From: Cyanobacteria bacterium SZAS-4
GTDB lineage: Bacteria > Cyanobacteriota > Vampirovibrionia > Obscuribacterales > Obscuribacteraceae
DNA: 64,000 bases
Direction of reading: 5' to 3'
Assembly: GCA_018266255.1 (NCBI GenBank)
Contig: JAFEAT010000012.1
Span: forward strand, 62,001-126,000
The notes under the pieces: model-generated
What the model saw: the letters and a program-made list of their open reading frames with translations, nothing else
Told to the model about the DNA's origin: nothing
Databases searched by the model: none
Program-made: the position numbers and the translations under genes
Part shown: positions 17,455 to 25,094 of the stretch, one piece after another
Layout of the letters: the number at the start of each line of letters is the position of its first letter
How positions within the stretch are numbered: position 1 is the stretch's first letter

Positions 17455-18678
17455 ATGACTGGTGCAATAATGATGAATAGGGTTCTAATGAGGCAACCCT
17501 TGAAGCTGTCTACATTACTAACGTTGGCTGTAGTGACCTTGGCCCCATCTGGTGCCTGGGCCAGTCCTGCGTCTGACGAAGCCGATATTGCCAACTCGCT
17601 TGCTAAGCAGGGCTGTTACGACACGGCTGTCATGTTTTACGAAAAGGCCTTGCGCCTGAATCCTGGTTTTGGACCGGCGATTGCTGGTCGTGCTGCTGCG
17701 TTAAAGAAGCTGAAAAGCGGCGGCAAAGGTAAGAAGGAAAAGAACGAAGATGTCGTAGTTGCGCCGACTGCCGCTAATAAGGCTGCTGCCAAGGCGGCCA
17801 AAGCAGCTGAGATGGCTGCGGCAAAGGCAGCCGAAATTTCCGCGAGAAATGCAGAAAGCGCAGCACGTGCCAAGTCTCAAGAGGAAGCTGCAGCCAAGCG
17901 TGCAGCTCAAATCGAGGCTAACGCCGCTAAGGCTGCTCAAGCTCAAGCAGCTGCGGCCGCCGCCGCAGCAGCCGGCAAGACGGCTGTTGTGCCGAATCCA
18001 AAAGACAAAAAGGCGAAGGCAAAGGCCGAAGCTGCAGCCAAAGCAGGTGCTAAAGCTGCCGCCGCTGCAACAGCAGCAGCTGCTGCCAAAGCAAAACCAG
18101 TTGCAGTGGTCGAACCTCCTAAGCCGAAACCAGTGGCTGTTGTGGAACCGGCAAAGCCAAAACCCGTTGCAGCTGAGAAGCCAAAACCTGTCGAAAAGCC
18201 AAAACCGGTTGCTGCTGAAAAGCCAAAACCTGTCGAAAAGCCGAAACCGGTGGTTGCAACCGAGAAGCCCAAACCTGCTGCTGAAGTCAAACCGACTGCC
18301 GTCGCTGCCGTCGCGCCTCCCAAGCCTGTTCCTGCTAAGCCCAAGCCAGCCGAGGATGTGATTCCTCAAACCAAGCCGGTCTCGATGGCTCCAGTTCGTC
18401 CAACTGCTTCGAGTTCGAGTTCAACGGCAAGCTCGACACCAGTCGAACATTCAATTCCGTCTGATGTCGGGTCGGCTCCGCCAATTTCGAATTATGCCGA
18501 TGATAGTTCGAGACCTTCGATCGGAGACAAGGTTCCAACATGGCTCTACGGCATGGCTGCCGGAACATTCTTGTTGCTGATCGTGTTGGCTATCTGGTGG
18601 CTTTCACCGACGCTGACCGCTTCCCGTCAGTTGCAGAATCGTTTGAAAGGACTCGAGCGCACACGCGACGAGCGTTGA
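17455..18678 (+). CDS. Ala/Lys/Pro-rich envelope protein with TPR-like start and C-terminal anchor
   Basis: The 407 residues have a signal peptide (cleavage near A-W-A, about 37), a short TPR-like helix pair (G-C-Y-D-T-A-V-M-F-Y-E-K-A-L-R-L-N-P, about 55-72), a long Ala/Lys/Glu region likely to form one helix (about 95-225), and a Pro/Lys/Val region (about 230-320) of repeating E-K-P-K-P-V and V-V-E-P-x-K-P units like the periplasm-spanning part of TonB or TolA. It ends in a Ser-rich stretch and one transmembrane helix (about 362-385) with a short basic tail. It may span the envelope and link a membrane complex to the wall. The ribosome binding site is weak, and starts at 17470 or 17473 are possible. 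Confidence 0.65.
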   Translation: MTGAIMMNRVLMRQPLKLSTLLTLAVVTLAPSGAWASPASDEADIANSLAKQGCYDTAVMFYEKALRLNPGFGPAIAGRAAALKKLKSGGKGKKEKNEDVVVAPTAANKAAAKAAKAAEMAAAKAAEISARNAESAARAKSQEEAAAKRAAQIEANAAKAAQAQAAAAAAAAAGKTAVVPNPKDKKAKAKAEAAAKAGAKAAAAATAAAAAKAKPVAVVEPPKPKPVAVVEPAKPKPVAAEKPKPVEKPKPVAAEKPKPVEKPKPVVATEKPKPAAEVKPTAVAAVAPPKPVPAKPKPAEDVIPQTKPVSMAPVRPTASSSSSTASSTPVEHSIPSDVGSAPPISNYADDSSRPSIGDKVPTWLYGMAAGTFLLLIVLAIWWLSPTLTASRQLQNRLKGLERTRDER

Positions 18679-18704
18679 AGTTTGAATCGATGAGCGCACT
18701 AGCT

Positions 18705-19901
18705 TCAGCTGTTCAGAGCTGCTGGCAATCGACTTGCTGTGCCAAATAGTTGTTCTAAATATTCGCAGCTTTCATCTTTTTTCAGTGATGAAAGCAAATC
18801 GTCGATGCCTTTCTCCAGCTCGGTAAGGGCAGCGACGATATCAGTTTTATTTTGTTCGACGATCTCTTGCCACAGTGGTGGCGGGCTCTTCATCAGGCGC
18901 GAAAACTGTCTCAAGCCAGGTCCGGACAGTCTGGCAAACTTCAATAGATCTGCGTCTGAAATGTCTTTGGAAATTTGTGAGCCGATCAGCACAGCAACCA
19001 GCTGAATCAAGTGACTTGTGCGCGCCAGCACTGCATCGTGCTCTAGGGCACCAACCACTTCCACGTGAAAACTCAAAGTCGTCAGCCATCGACTTAAGCG
19101 ACGCACTGATATTTCTGATGATTTTTGACCTGGCACAACACAGAAAGTGCTGCCTTCTACAGTCAGGTCGAGAGCCGCTTTCAGCCCGCTTCTTTCGCTT
19201 CCGAAAAGCGGATGCCCACCGATAAAATCGGCGCCTTTCAAATTCAATTCTTCCGCCAGTTGTCCGATTTTGCCTTTGCTCGAAGTCACGTCGATGACGA
19301 GTTTTCCTTTGGACAACATTGGCGCTATCTCTTTCAAAATCTCGATGTTTTGAGCCGGTGATGCTGCCAGAATAATCAAGCTGGAACGCTGTAAGGCAGC
19401 CTTTTGATCTGCAATTCCTTTGTCGATCAAACCTTGCTCTAGAGCTTCGGCAAGAACTTCCTCTTTATCGACACCGATTATTTTTGTCTCGGGCAATCGT
19501 CGTTTGATTAGTCTCGCCAGAGCCCCACCGATCAGCCCGACACCAAATATGGTGACTTGCGGAAAATAGGTTGTCACTTGTGGATCGATGGCATTCTCTT
19601 GTTGAATCTGTCGACTCAGTTCAAACAAACGTTCATAAGTGTTACGAATTGCATTGCGCATTTGCTCGGTTTCACCAATTTTCGACACTCGATCGAGAAC
19701 TTGTTCTTCGCGTGAACGGTCTTTAATCGCCATTCCCAGCTGTGCCTTGACTTCGGTCAATTCGCCGGCCAGTTGCAAACGTTCGTTCAACATTGATGCA
19801 ATCTGGCTATCGAGTTCGTCGATACGTGTCCGAATTTCGCCCAAGCGAGACTGAGCCCGCAAATTGGAGCTGTTAGACGAGGGCGCTTTCGGTCGTCGCA
19901 T
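18705..19901 (-). CDS. tyrA: Chorismate mutase-prephenate dehydrogenase fusion
   Basis: The N-terminal AroQ-type chorismate mutase (about residues 18-100) has R-I-D-E-L-D-S-Q-I and the charged helix pattern R-S-R-E-E-Q-V-L. The C-terminal prephenate dehydrogenase (about 108-395) starts with the NAD(P)-binding G-V-G-L-I-G-G-A-L-A and contains G-G-H-P-L-F-G-S-E. This is the bifunctional T-protein arrangement, which turns chorismate into prephenate and then 4-hydroxyphenylpyruvate. It is the only chorismate mutase visible in the window, so it may also feed the separate PheA. It lies 46 bases after aroF on the same strand with GGAAG as ribosome binding site, and probably shares the aroF transcript and attenuator. 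Confidence 0.93.
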   Translation of the reverse strand: MRRPKAPSSNSSNLRAQSRLGEIRTRIDELDSQIASMLNERLQLAGELTEVKAQLGMAIKDRSREEQVLDRVSKIGETEQMRNAIRNTYERLFELSRQIQQENAIDPQVTTYFPQVTIFGVGLIGGALARLIKRRLPETKIIGVDKEEVLAEALEQGLIDKGIADQKAALQRSSLIILAASPAQNIEILKEIAPMLSKGKLVIDVTSSKGKIGQLAEELNLKGADFIGGHPLFGSERSGLKAALDLTVEGSTFCVVPGQKSSEISVRRLSRWLTTLSFHVEVVGALEHDAVLARTSHLIQLVAVLIGSQISKDISDADLLKFARLSGPGLRQFSRLMKSPPPLWQEIVEQNKTDIVAALTELEKGIDDLLSSLKKDESCEYLEQLFGTASRLPAALNS

Positions 19902-19947
19902 ATTTTTCTTCCGGCGGTGCTGTAGGCTCGATTTCGAGGATACCTAG

Positions 19948-20868
19948 CTAGGATAGTCTGCGCAGCAGGCTACCTGACTTCTGTTTTTCGAATGAGACTT
20001 TAACATGCTTGTTGGAAGAATTCACGATCGAGAATTGACGTTTGTCTGTGCGAATCACTCTGCGTCCTACTGCCTCAGCGATAGGCTGCAGGCTGATCGT
20101 CAGATCGACCATATCCTGCAAGGACAGTGCCTGTCTGGCATCTGAGACTGACTTCTCTGGTTCAGGATGGCATTCAATGATCAGACCATCGGCACCACAG
20201 GCAATGGCAGCGCGGGCGAGATCGGCAACCAGTTCACGTTTTCCAGCAGCATGGCTCGGGTCGACGATCACAGGCAGATGCGTAAGTTGCTTCAAAGCCA
20301 CAACTGCGCCCAGATCCAGTACGTTTCGAGTGTAGGTATCGAAACTGCGAATACCACGTTCACACATAATTACATTGGGATTTCCGCAGGCGAGAATGTA
20401 TTCTGCTGCCATGAGAAATTCTTCAATTGTTGCGCAAAGTCCACGTTTTAGAAGAACCGGTGTCTGCACCTTTCCGAGCGCTTTGAGCAATTCGAAATTC
20501 TGCATATTGCGGCTGCCGATTTGCAACATATCAGCGTGTTCTACCACTGCGTCAATTTGTTCGATCGACATAACCTCAGTCACGACCGGCACTTGATGGC
20601 GATCGCGAATGTCGCTGAGGATTTTCAATCCATCCAATCCCATGCCTTGAAAGGCGTATGGCGAAGTTCGTGGTTTGTAGACGCCGCCACGCAAAGCCTG
20701 GACTGGTCCCCGTTTCAGATGGTTGGCAACTTCTTCCATTTGCTCTGCGCTCTCGACGGTGCAAGGTCCGCCTATGATCATCAAATCCCTTCCGCCGCAT
20801 TCGGCATCACCAACTTTGATGATGGTTTTTTCTGCAGCATCTTTCTTGCTTGCTAATTTTGCGTCCAT
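19948..20868 (-). CDS. aroF: 3-deoxy-7-phosphoheptulonate (DAHP) synthase, short single-domain type
   Basis: It condenses phosphoenolpyruvate with erythrose-4-phosphate, the committed step of aromatic synthesis. The 306 residues carry the barrel motifs I-I-G-G-P-C-T-V-E-S (about 32-41), R-G-G-V-Y-K-P-R-T-S-P-Y and V-D-P-S-H-A-A-G-K-R of the I-beta/KDO8P-like class. There is no fused ACT or chorismate mutase domain, so allosteric control by those is not expected. A strong AAGGAG lies seven bases before the ATG. The roughly 300-base leader upstream contains an aromatic leader peptide and alternative hairpins, so expression is likely set by attenuation. It is followed by tyrA. Confidence 0.94.
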   Translation of the reverse strand: MDAKLASKKDAAEKTIIKVGDAECGGRDLMIIGGPCTVESAEQMEEVANHLKRGPVQALRGGVYKPRTSPYAFQGMGLDGLKILSDIRDRHQVPVVTEVMSIEQIDAVVEHADMLQIGSRNMQNFELLKALGKVQTPVLLKRGLCATIEEFLMAAEYILACGNPNVIMCERGIRSFDTYTRNVLDLGAVVALKQLTHLPVIVDPSHAAGKRELVADLARAAIACGADGLIIECHPEPEKSVSDARQALSLQDMVDLTISLQPIAEAVGRRVIRTDKRQFSIVNSSNKHVKVSFEKQKSGSLLRRLS

Positions 20869-20893
20869 TTTGAACTCCTTGTAAAAGCGCTAC

Positions 20894-20921
20894 AGCCCGG
20901 GACCTCTCTGGGTTCCGGGCT
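20894..20921 (-). terminator. Attenuator terminator hairpin of the aroF leader
   Basis: Read on the minus strand, an 11-base-pair stem (AGCCCGGAACC with GGTCCCGGGCT, one G-T pair) closes a six-base loop, 15 bases before the aroF ribosome binding site. A short run of four T follows after six bases, a weak U-tract. The 5' arm can instead pair perfectly over seven bases with TCCGGGC at 20960-20966, inside the leader-peptide codons, which would break this stem. That exclusive choice is the hallmark of an attenuator. If the weak U-tract does not terminate transcription, the hairpin could act on translation instead. Confidence 0.7.
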
Positions 20922-20951
20922 GGCTGGTAATGGTTGAAACAAGTGTGCTTG

Positions 20952-21020
20952 TTACTCCCGCCCGGAAATTATCCTGCTGGTGAAGAAATAAAAGCTGTAG
21001 TACCAATTCATCGTTTTCAT
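20952..21020 (-). CDS. Aromatic leader peptide of the aroF-tyrA attenuator
   Basis: A 22-codon frame starts with ATG at 21020 and stops with TAA at 20952-20954. Codons 6-13 read W-Y-Y-S-F-Y-F-F: seven of eight specify aromatic residues, and all three aromatic amino acids are represented. Codons 19-21 contain TCCGGGC, which pairs with the 5' arm of the downstream hairpin at 20894-20921. A ribosome stalled at codons 6-13 would leave this sequence free to form the antiterminator. A ribosome that reaches the stop would cover it and allow the hairpin. The ribosome binding site is weak. A six-base-pair hairpin (20938-20953) overlaps the stop codon. Confidence 0.8.
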   Translation of the reverse strand: MKTMNWYYSFYFFTSRIISGRE

Positions 21021-21030
21021 TTGATTTTTG

Positions 21031-21113
21031 CTCTAAAAAGAAAAGAACCGCAGAGTCTATCTGCGGTTCACCTGCGAGGACCAAGAACGGGTCTAACTCA
21101 CGCCAGGTGAACC
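21031..21113 (-). promoter_or_regulatory. Upstream leader element: intrinsic terminator competing with a 9-bp stem
   Basis: On the minus strand a perfect ten-base-pair hairpin (GAACCGCAGA with TCTGCGGTTC, loop of five, 21045-21069) is followed by TTTTCTTTTT, a strong intrinsic terminator. Just upstream, nine bases GGTTCACCT (21105-21113) pair perfectly with AGGTGAACC (21065-21073), whose last five bases are also in the terminator's 5' arm. The two structures therefore compete. There is no nearby upstream gene on this strand to be terminated, so this is either a second regulated terminator in the aroF leader or the end of a small RNA. It does not match a known riboswitch class that I can identify. 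Confidence 0.6.
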
Positions 21114-21184
21114 TCTATAAACCAGTAATAAAAATAGTTGCTGTGCATTTCGATTTCTTTTTCGCAGTTCCAAATTGTATCCAC

Positions 21185-21213
21185 ATGCTAGCTGAAGTGA
21201 GAAGGCGCGTCAA
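21185..21213 (-). promoter_or_regulatory. Candidate promoter for the aroF leader transcript
   Basis: On the minus strand TTGACG (21208-21213) is separated by exactly 17 bases from TAGCAT (21185-21190). These match the sigma-70 -35 and -10 boxes at five and four of six positions. A transcript from here would begin near 21178 and carry both hairpin elements and the leader peptide before aroF. Other weaker matches exist nearby. Confidence 0.4.
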
Positions 21214-21349
21214 TAAAATTTGCTGTCGCGGTTTACATTGTCGGTCGAAGCTGCATAATGCAATCATCTAATAAATGGATGGGTGGCGCGAATATAGATC
21301 AGGGATCGGTGGCACGAATCTGAGATTACACTCGTCTCGACTGCTTACA

Positions 21350-21401
21350 AGCCGGTGCTTAAATTGATGCATCACTAAAAAAATCAATTTAAGCACCGGC
21401 T
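21350..21401. repeat. 19-bp perfect inverted repeat upstream of a Usp gene
   Basis: Arms at 21350-21368 and 21383-21401 are perfect inverted copies (AGCCGGTGCTTAAATTGAT and its complement) around a 14-base loop. Beyond a two-base mismatch, four more bases pair on each side. There is no T-run on either strand, so it is not a simple terminator. It ends 48 bases before the Usp start, where an operator could lie. The right arm and its flank (21383-21408) match 29959-29984 at 22 of 26 positions. Confidence 0.7.
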
Positions 21402-21449
21402 CTTAAGGGCGTAAGGGAAAGCAACCAGAGCTGAGAGGCTTAGAAGACA

Positions 21450-21914
21450 ATGAATATTTTGCTTGCGGTAGACGGATCGCCTTACTCCAAGGCGGCTTTG
21501 GACGCGGTTCTCGAGCGCCCATGGCCGGCGGGAAGTTGCTTCAAAGTGCTGACTGTCGTTGAGCCATTCCACCCAGAATACGCCGGATGGCAGACTGCAT
21601 ATGTGCCGCTTGCGGTTGAGGTTCAGCAAGAGCAGATGTCGTCGGCCAAGACTTTAATCGACAGCAGTGCCTCTCAATTGACCGAAAAGTTCGGAGCAGA
21701 CGCAGTCACTCTCGAAGTCGTCGAAGGATACATCAAGGACCGGATCTTGGAAGTTGCCAAAACCTGGCCCGCTGATTTGATTGTGGTTGGTTCGCACGGG
21801 CGACGTGGCTTTACAAAATTTTTGCTAGGCAGCGTTTCTGAAGCAATCGTGGCGCATGCTCCGTGTTCCGTTGAAATTGTGAAGTTGAGAGAGCACCCGC
21901 CAGTCAATCACTGA
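21450..21914 (+). CDS. Universal stress protein, single Usp domain
   Basis: The 154-residue UspA-type protein has the ATP-binding signature G-S-H-G-R-R-G near 116 followed by L-L-G-S, and the opening M-N-I-L-L-A-V-D-G-S-P-Y-S. It is probably a homodimer in the cytoplasm. It stands alone between the aroF leader, transcribed away from it, and a convergent small membrane protein gene. The inverted repeat at 21350-21401 lies directly upstream and may control it. It is a closer match to the family than the first domain of the tandem Usp protein at 3427. Confidence 0.9.
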   Translation: MNILLAVDGSPYSKAALDAVLERPWPAGSCFKVLTVVEPFHPEYAGWQTAYVPLAVEVQQEQMSSAKTLIDSSASQLTEKFGADAVTLEVVEGYIKDRILEVAKTWPADLIVVGSHGRRGFTKFLLGSVSEAIVAHAPCSVEIVKLREHPPVNH

Positions 21915-22006
21915 GTCGACGAGACTGGTTAGGCTGGCATGAACCGAAAGTCGATACGCCTACAGCGGTCGAAACAGGATGTTTTGGCATTACGTGTGTG
22001 CAGCGC

Positions 22007-22192
22007 CTAGACGGTCGGCGGTGTTGAAACTGGCGGCGGCGTCAATTCTGGAGGGCTGGCTGGCTCATCCTTGTCGACATACGGATCAAAGTAAACTTTT
22101 TTCCCGCCCAGCACGAATAGACTGAGGGCGAGATATCCGCCAACGATAATGATGAATAGCGCTGCAGGCGTCTGAAAATCGGCTGGATGCAT
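22007..22192 (-). CDS. Small single-pass membrane protein
   Basis: The 61 residues have a polar start, one hydrophobic helix (about 11-30: A-L-F-I-I-I-V-G-G-Y-L-A-L-S-L-F-V-L) and an acidic, Pro-rich tail. AAGGAA stands about eight bases before the ATG, which supports translation. No family is recognised. It converges on the Usp gene and is divergent from the secreted repeat protein at 22403, sharing a 210-base control region with it. Confidence 0.65.
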   Translation of the reverse strand: MHPADFQTPAALFIIIVGGYLALSLFVLGGKKVYFDPYVDKDEPASPPELTPPPVSTPPTV

Positions 22193-22402
22193 CTTTTAGG
22201 TTCCTTCTCTGTTCCTACATTCTATTGTATGTGGACATTATAAACATTTGAACGGTTTATTGACTCCCTTTAACAAAGCTCTTTTGTCCTTGTAAACACC
22301 CATAGAGTCCATCTCTTGGGCGGTTTGGGGGCTCATGACCACTTCGGCGCATGTGCTATAACCAGACAAAGTTTGTGCCCCACATAGGGTCAGAAGGGAG
22401 AA

Positions 22403-23305
22403 ATGAAGCTGATGATAGCTAAAAAGCAGTCTGCGCCGGTTGCCATTGCCTGCATCATTGCGGCAACAACCACCGCCGCACTGGCTAATAATCTCGGATC
22501 ACCTGGATCCGCACTAGATCCCAATAATTATGTTGCACCTCCGGTCAGCAAAGCGACGATTAAACCGGCGGCTCCAGCTGGAGAACCACAAGAAGAAACT
22601 CAATCGACCACGACCTTTGTTACCATGCCTGGCTTTGAAACACCGGGAGAAAAGCCTGCTCAGCCTGGCCATCAGAAAGCTGCGAAAGTCAAATCACCTG
22701 GCGGTGACGATGGCTTATTGTCAGGCATGAACGATAAGTTCAAAGAAGCCGGTTCTGGTATCGCCAGTGGCACCAAAGCTGCGGGCGACTCGATGAAAAA
22801 AGGCACCAAAGCAGTTGGAGAAGGCATCGCTAGCGGTGCTAAAGCATCCGGCAGTTTCTTTATGAAAGGTTTCTCGGCTATCGGTGAAGGCACCAAAAAA
22901 GTAGGCAGCAAAGTCGCTGCTGGAGCTAAAGCCGCTGGAGATACAGTCAAAGATGGCACCCATGCCGTCGCTGATAAGCTACCGTTCACGGGTGGTGGAA
23001 AGTCTGATAAGTCTGACAAAATCGAAGCTCCAAAAGCTCTAGCTGATAAACCAACACTCAAGCAGGAAGACCTCAAGCCTGCCAGCGACGGAGCAGCAGA
23101 AGAGCCGAAAGTGGCAGCCAAGCCTGCACCTCCTCCAGTTACAACCCCAAAGAACATGCGTCTTGTGACGGAAGACATAGGAAGCGCAAAACCAGGGCTT
23201 GTTGGTAAGACCTTTGGCACGTTCGGCAAACTGAATGTTTTTCACAAGAAAAATAGCGTCGAAACGGCGGGAAAAGTTCCAAGCGGCGCGGCAGTAACGC
23301 ACTAA
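22403..23305 (+). CDS. Secreted Gly/Ala/Lys repeat protein (LEA/apolipoprotein-like)
   Basis: The 300 residues have a signal peptide (cleavage after A-L-A, about 28), a polar Pro-rich stretch, and a central region (about 105-195) of 11-residue-like repeats. These include G-I-A-S-G-T-K-A-A-G-D-S-M-K-K and G-T-K-A-V-G-E-G-I-A-S-G-A-K, which would form amphipathic helices as in LEA or apolipoprotein-type proteins. A Lys/Pro/Ala tail follows. An AAGGGAG precedes the start; a second ATG at 22412 is possible. It lies 12 bases before the dehydratase gene and may be co-transcribed. A role in envelope or desiccation protection is a guess from the repeat type. Confidence 0.65.
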   Translation: MKLMIAKKQSAPVAIACIIAATTTAALANNLGSPGSALDPNNYVAPPVSKATIKPAAPAGEPQEETQSTTTFVTMPGFETPGEKPAQPGHQKAAKVKSPGGDDGLLSGMNDKFKEAGSGIASGTKAAGDSMKKGTKAVGEGIASGAKASGSFFMKGFSAIGEGTKKVGSKVAAGAKAAGDTVKDGTHAVADKLPFTGGGKSDKSDKIEAPKALADKPTLKQEDLKPASDGAAEEPKVAAKPAPPPVTTPKNMRLVTEDIGSAKPGLVGKTFGTFGKLNVFHKKNSVETAGKVPSGAAVTH

Positions 23306-23317
23306 ATCGGGGCTGTA

Positions 23318-24259
23318 ATGTCACAGACATTGAACTGCGTTGAGCTTTTGCGGCGCGCGGTCAGACCGACTACGTTCGTGCAGTCTCGCACTTTATCTGA
23401 ATTAGCTGGTGCGAATGTCGTCATCGCGAGTGAGACTTTTCAGCATACGGGAAGTTTCAAATTTCGTGCTGCCTACAATGTAGTGCAGCAAACGAATGCG
23501 CCACATTTGATCGCAGCATCATCAGGAAACTTTGGTCAAGCCCTGGCGTGTGCCTGTCAGCTTCTCTCCAAAAGGTGCACGGTCGTCATGCCAGCGACGT
23601 CAGCGCAAGTGAAAATCGATGCCGTGCGTCGGTATGGTGGAGTGGTGGAGCTTGTCGATACGACAAAAGTTAGTCGAGCCGATAGAGTTAAACAGCTAGC
23701 ACTTGAACATACTGATGCCCAGGTGGTTTCAGCTTATGACGATCAGTTGGTCATCGATGGAAACTCCTCTCTAGGCGAGGAAATAATAGAGTGCGGTGAA
23801 AAATTCGACGCTATCATTGTCCCCGTAGGTGGTGGCGGATTGGCGTCTGGAATTGTTCGCGCGCTTCAACGCCATAATGACCAAACACCGGTCTACGGCG
23901 CTGAGCCGAAGATTGCAAACGATGCCTCACGCTCACTTCAAGAAGGCAAGATCATCAGAAATGATGATGAACCACAAAGCATCGCCGATGGTGCCCGCAC
24001 TCTCAGTCTTGGCTTGAATAATTGGCCCATTCTGCAATCAGGACTGCGAACCATCATTGAGGTCGAAGAAGCGGATATCGAAAACGCGGTCAGGGTCTTG
24101 TTTACAGCTGCAAACCTAAAAGTCGAACCAACTGGTGCTCTCACCGTGGCAGCCTTGCTGGCGCAGAAGAATACCTTTACCAAACAGAACGTGTGTTGCA
24201 TCGTCAGCGGTGGGAACGTGGACGCTGCAGTTTATCGCCGTATTCTCGAAAACGCTTGA
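23318..24259 (+). CDS. PLP-dependent threonine/serine dehydratase-like enzyme
   Basis: The 313 residues have the fold-type II pattern: the PLP lysine in G-S-F-K-F-R-A-A (about residue 50), the phosphate loop S-S-G-N-F-G-Q-A-L (about 68-76) and the Gly-rich G-G-G-G-L-A-S-G-I (about 172-180). This is the catalytic domain of threonine ammonia-lyase or serine racemase/dehydratase without the C-terminal regulatory ACT-like domain, so it is of the short catabolic type. Activity could be on threonine, serine or both. The context (a repeat protein upstream, a convergent LRR gene downstream) does not resolve the substrate. Confidence 0.85.
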   Translation: MSQTLNCVELLRRAVRPTTFVQSRTLSELAGANVVIASETFQHTGSFKFRAAYNVVQQTNAPHLIAASSGNFGQALACACQLLSKRCTVVMPATSAQVKIDAVRRYGGVVELVDTTKVSRADRVKQLALEHTDAQVVSAYDDQLVIDGNSSLGEEIIECGEKFDAIIVPVGGGGLASGIVRALQRHNDQTPVYGAEPKIANDASRSLQEGKIIRNDDEPQSIADGARTLSLGLNNWPILQSGLRTIIEVEEADIENAVRVLFTAANLKVEPTGALTVAALLAQKNTFTKQNVCCIVSGGNVDAAVYRRILENA

Positions 24260-24320
24260 ACTACGGCTCTGTTCATATTCGCATTCTCGAATGCGCTCGC
24301 TCGAACTAGATTCCCTTGAA

Positions 24321-25094
24321 CTAGATTATGATTTCGCAGTTGGGAAGCCATTTGGTCAGTTCAACTAGACCTGGATAGCTCACCTGCGTGCTGCGCAGCC
24401 ACAGTTCTTTCAAGTTGGTCAGGCGTCCGACGAAACCGAGTCCGTCGTCGCCGACATCTGTGCAATTGAGACGGAGCTTTTCCAAATTCTTCATCTCTTT
24501 GAGCTTGCTCAGTCCTTTGTTTGTCACGTCTGTGAAGGACAAGCTCAAAATCTGTAATTCGGTAAGGTTTTTGATGTGATTGAGAGCGTCATCGCCAATT
24601 TCAGTGTCGTCGAGAACAAGTTCTCGCAGCTTTGACATAGTCGACACGGTGGCGATACCGTCAGTCGTGACCTGGGTGGAGGATAAATTCAATTTTGAAA
24701 GCTCTGTCAAATTTTTAAGATGGAGAAGCCCGTCATCGCCGACCTGGGTGCAGCTGATGTCTAACTCCTTCAGACCCGAGAGCCGACCGACATGTATCAG
24801 TTCAGCGTCTCCAACATCGCTACCGAGGAAAGAGAGGCTGTGCAGACCGTCTGTCTTTACGTCTGATAATAACGAGCACCCGTAAACAGGGTCAAAGCTG
24901 AAATAGAGCGAGAGATGGGAGCCCTGCGGCACTTTCACCGAACCTAAGGCGTCGCCGTGGAACTGCGTTTTGCCTTCCTGGTCCAGTATGTAAAGCTCAC
25001 CCAGAGACCGATTCGCTGGGAACTCAACCGTGCGTTCTTCCGGAATAATGGAAACCACTACATCGCCTTTAATCGGAATATTCGGAACGTGCAT
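24321..25094 (-). CDS. Cytoplasmic leucine-rich-repeat protein
   Basis: The 257 residues have no signal peptide. An N-terminal beta-rich part (about 1-70) precedes seven LRR units of 24 residues with a very regular pattern: L-x-x-L-x-L-x-x-T-x-V/I-x-D-D-G-L. Examples are L-K-E-L-D-I-S-C-T-Q-V-G-D-D-G-L and L-E-K-L-R-L-N-C-T-D-V-G-D-D-G-L. A small hairpin (CACCGT with ACGGTG) lies in its 5' leader near 25144-25160. It is more regular than the secreted LRR protein at 13269. A protein-protein binding role inside the cell is likely; the partner is unknown. Confidence 0.75.
   Translation of the reverse strand: MHVPNIPIKGDVVVSIIPEERTVEFPANRSLGELYILDQEGKTQFHGDALGSVKVPQGSHLSLYFSFDPVYGCSLLSDVKTDGLHSLSFLGSDVGDAELIHVGRLSGLKELDISCTQVGDDGLLHLKNLTELSKLNLSSTQVTTDGIATVSTMSKLRELVLDDTEIGDDALNHIKNLTELQILSLSFTDVTNKGLSKLKEMKNLEKLRLNCTDVGDDGLGFVGRLTNLKELWLRSTQVSYPGLVELTKWLPNCEIII

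Noticed and set aside
17701-18369. Long frames in three other phases across the Ala/Lys/Pro repeats
   Set aside because: They arise from repetitive codons of the real gene at 17455 and have no independent support.
21031-21113. T-box riboswitch in the aroF leader, suggested by AGGTGAACCGC before the terminator
   Set aside because: The invariant UGGN needed to pair with tRNA is missing, and no specifier stem is visible upstream.
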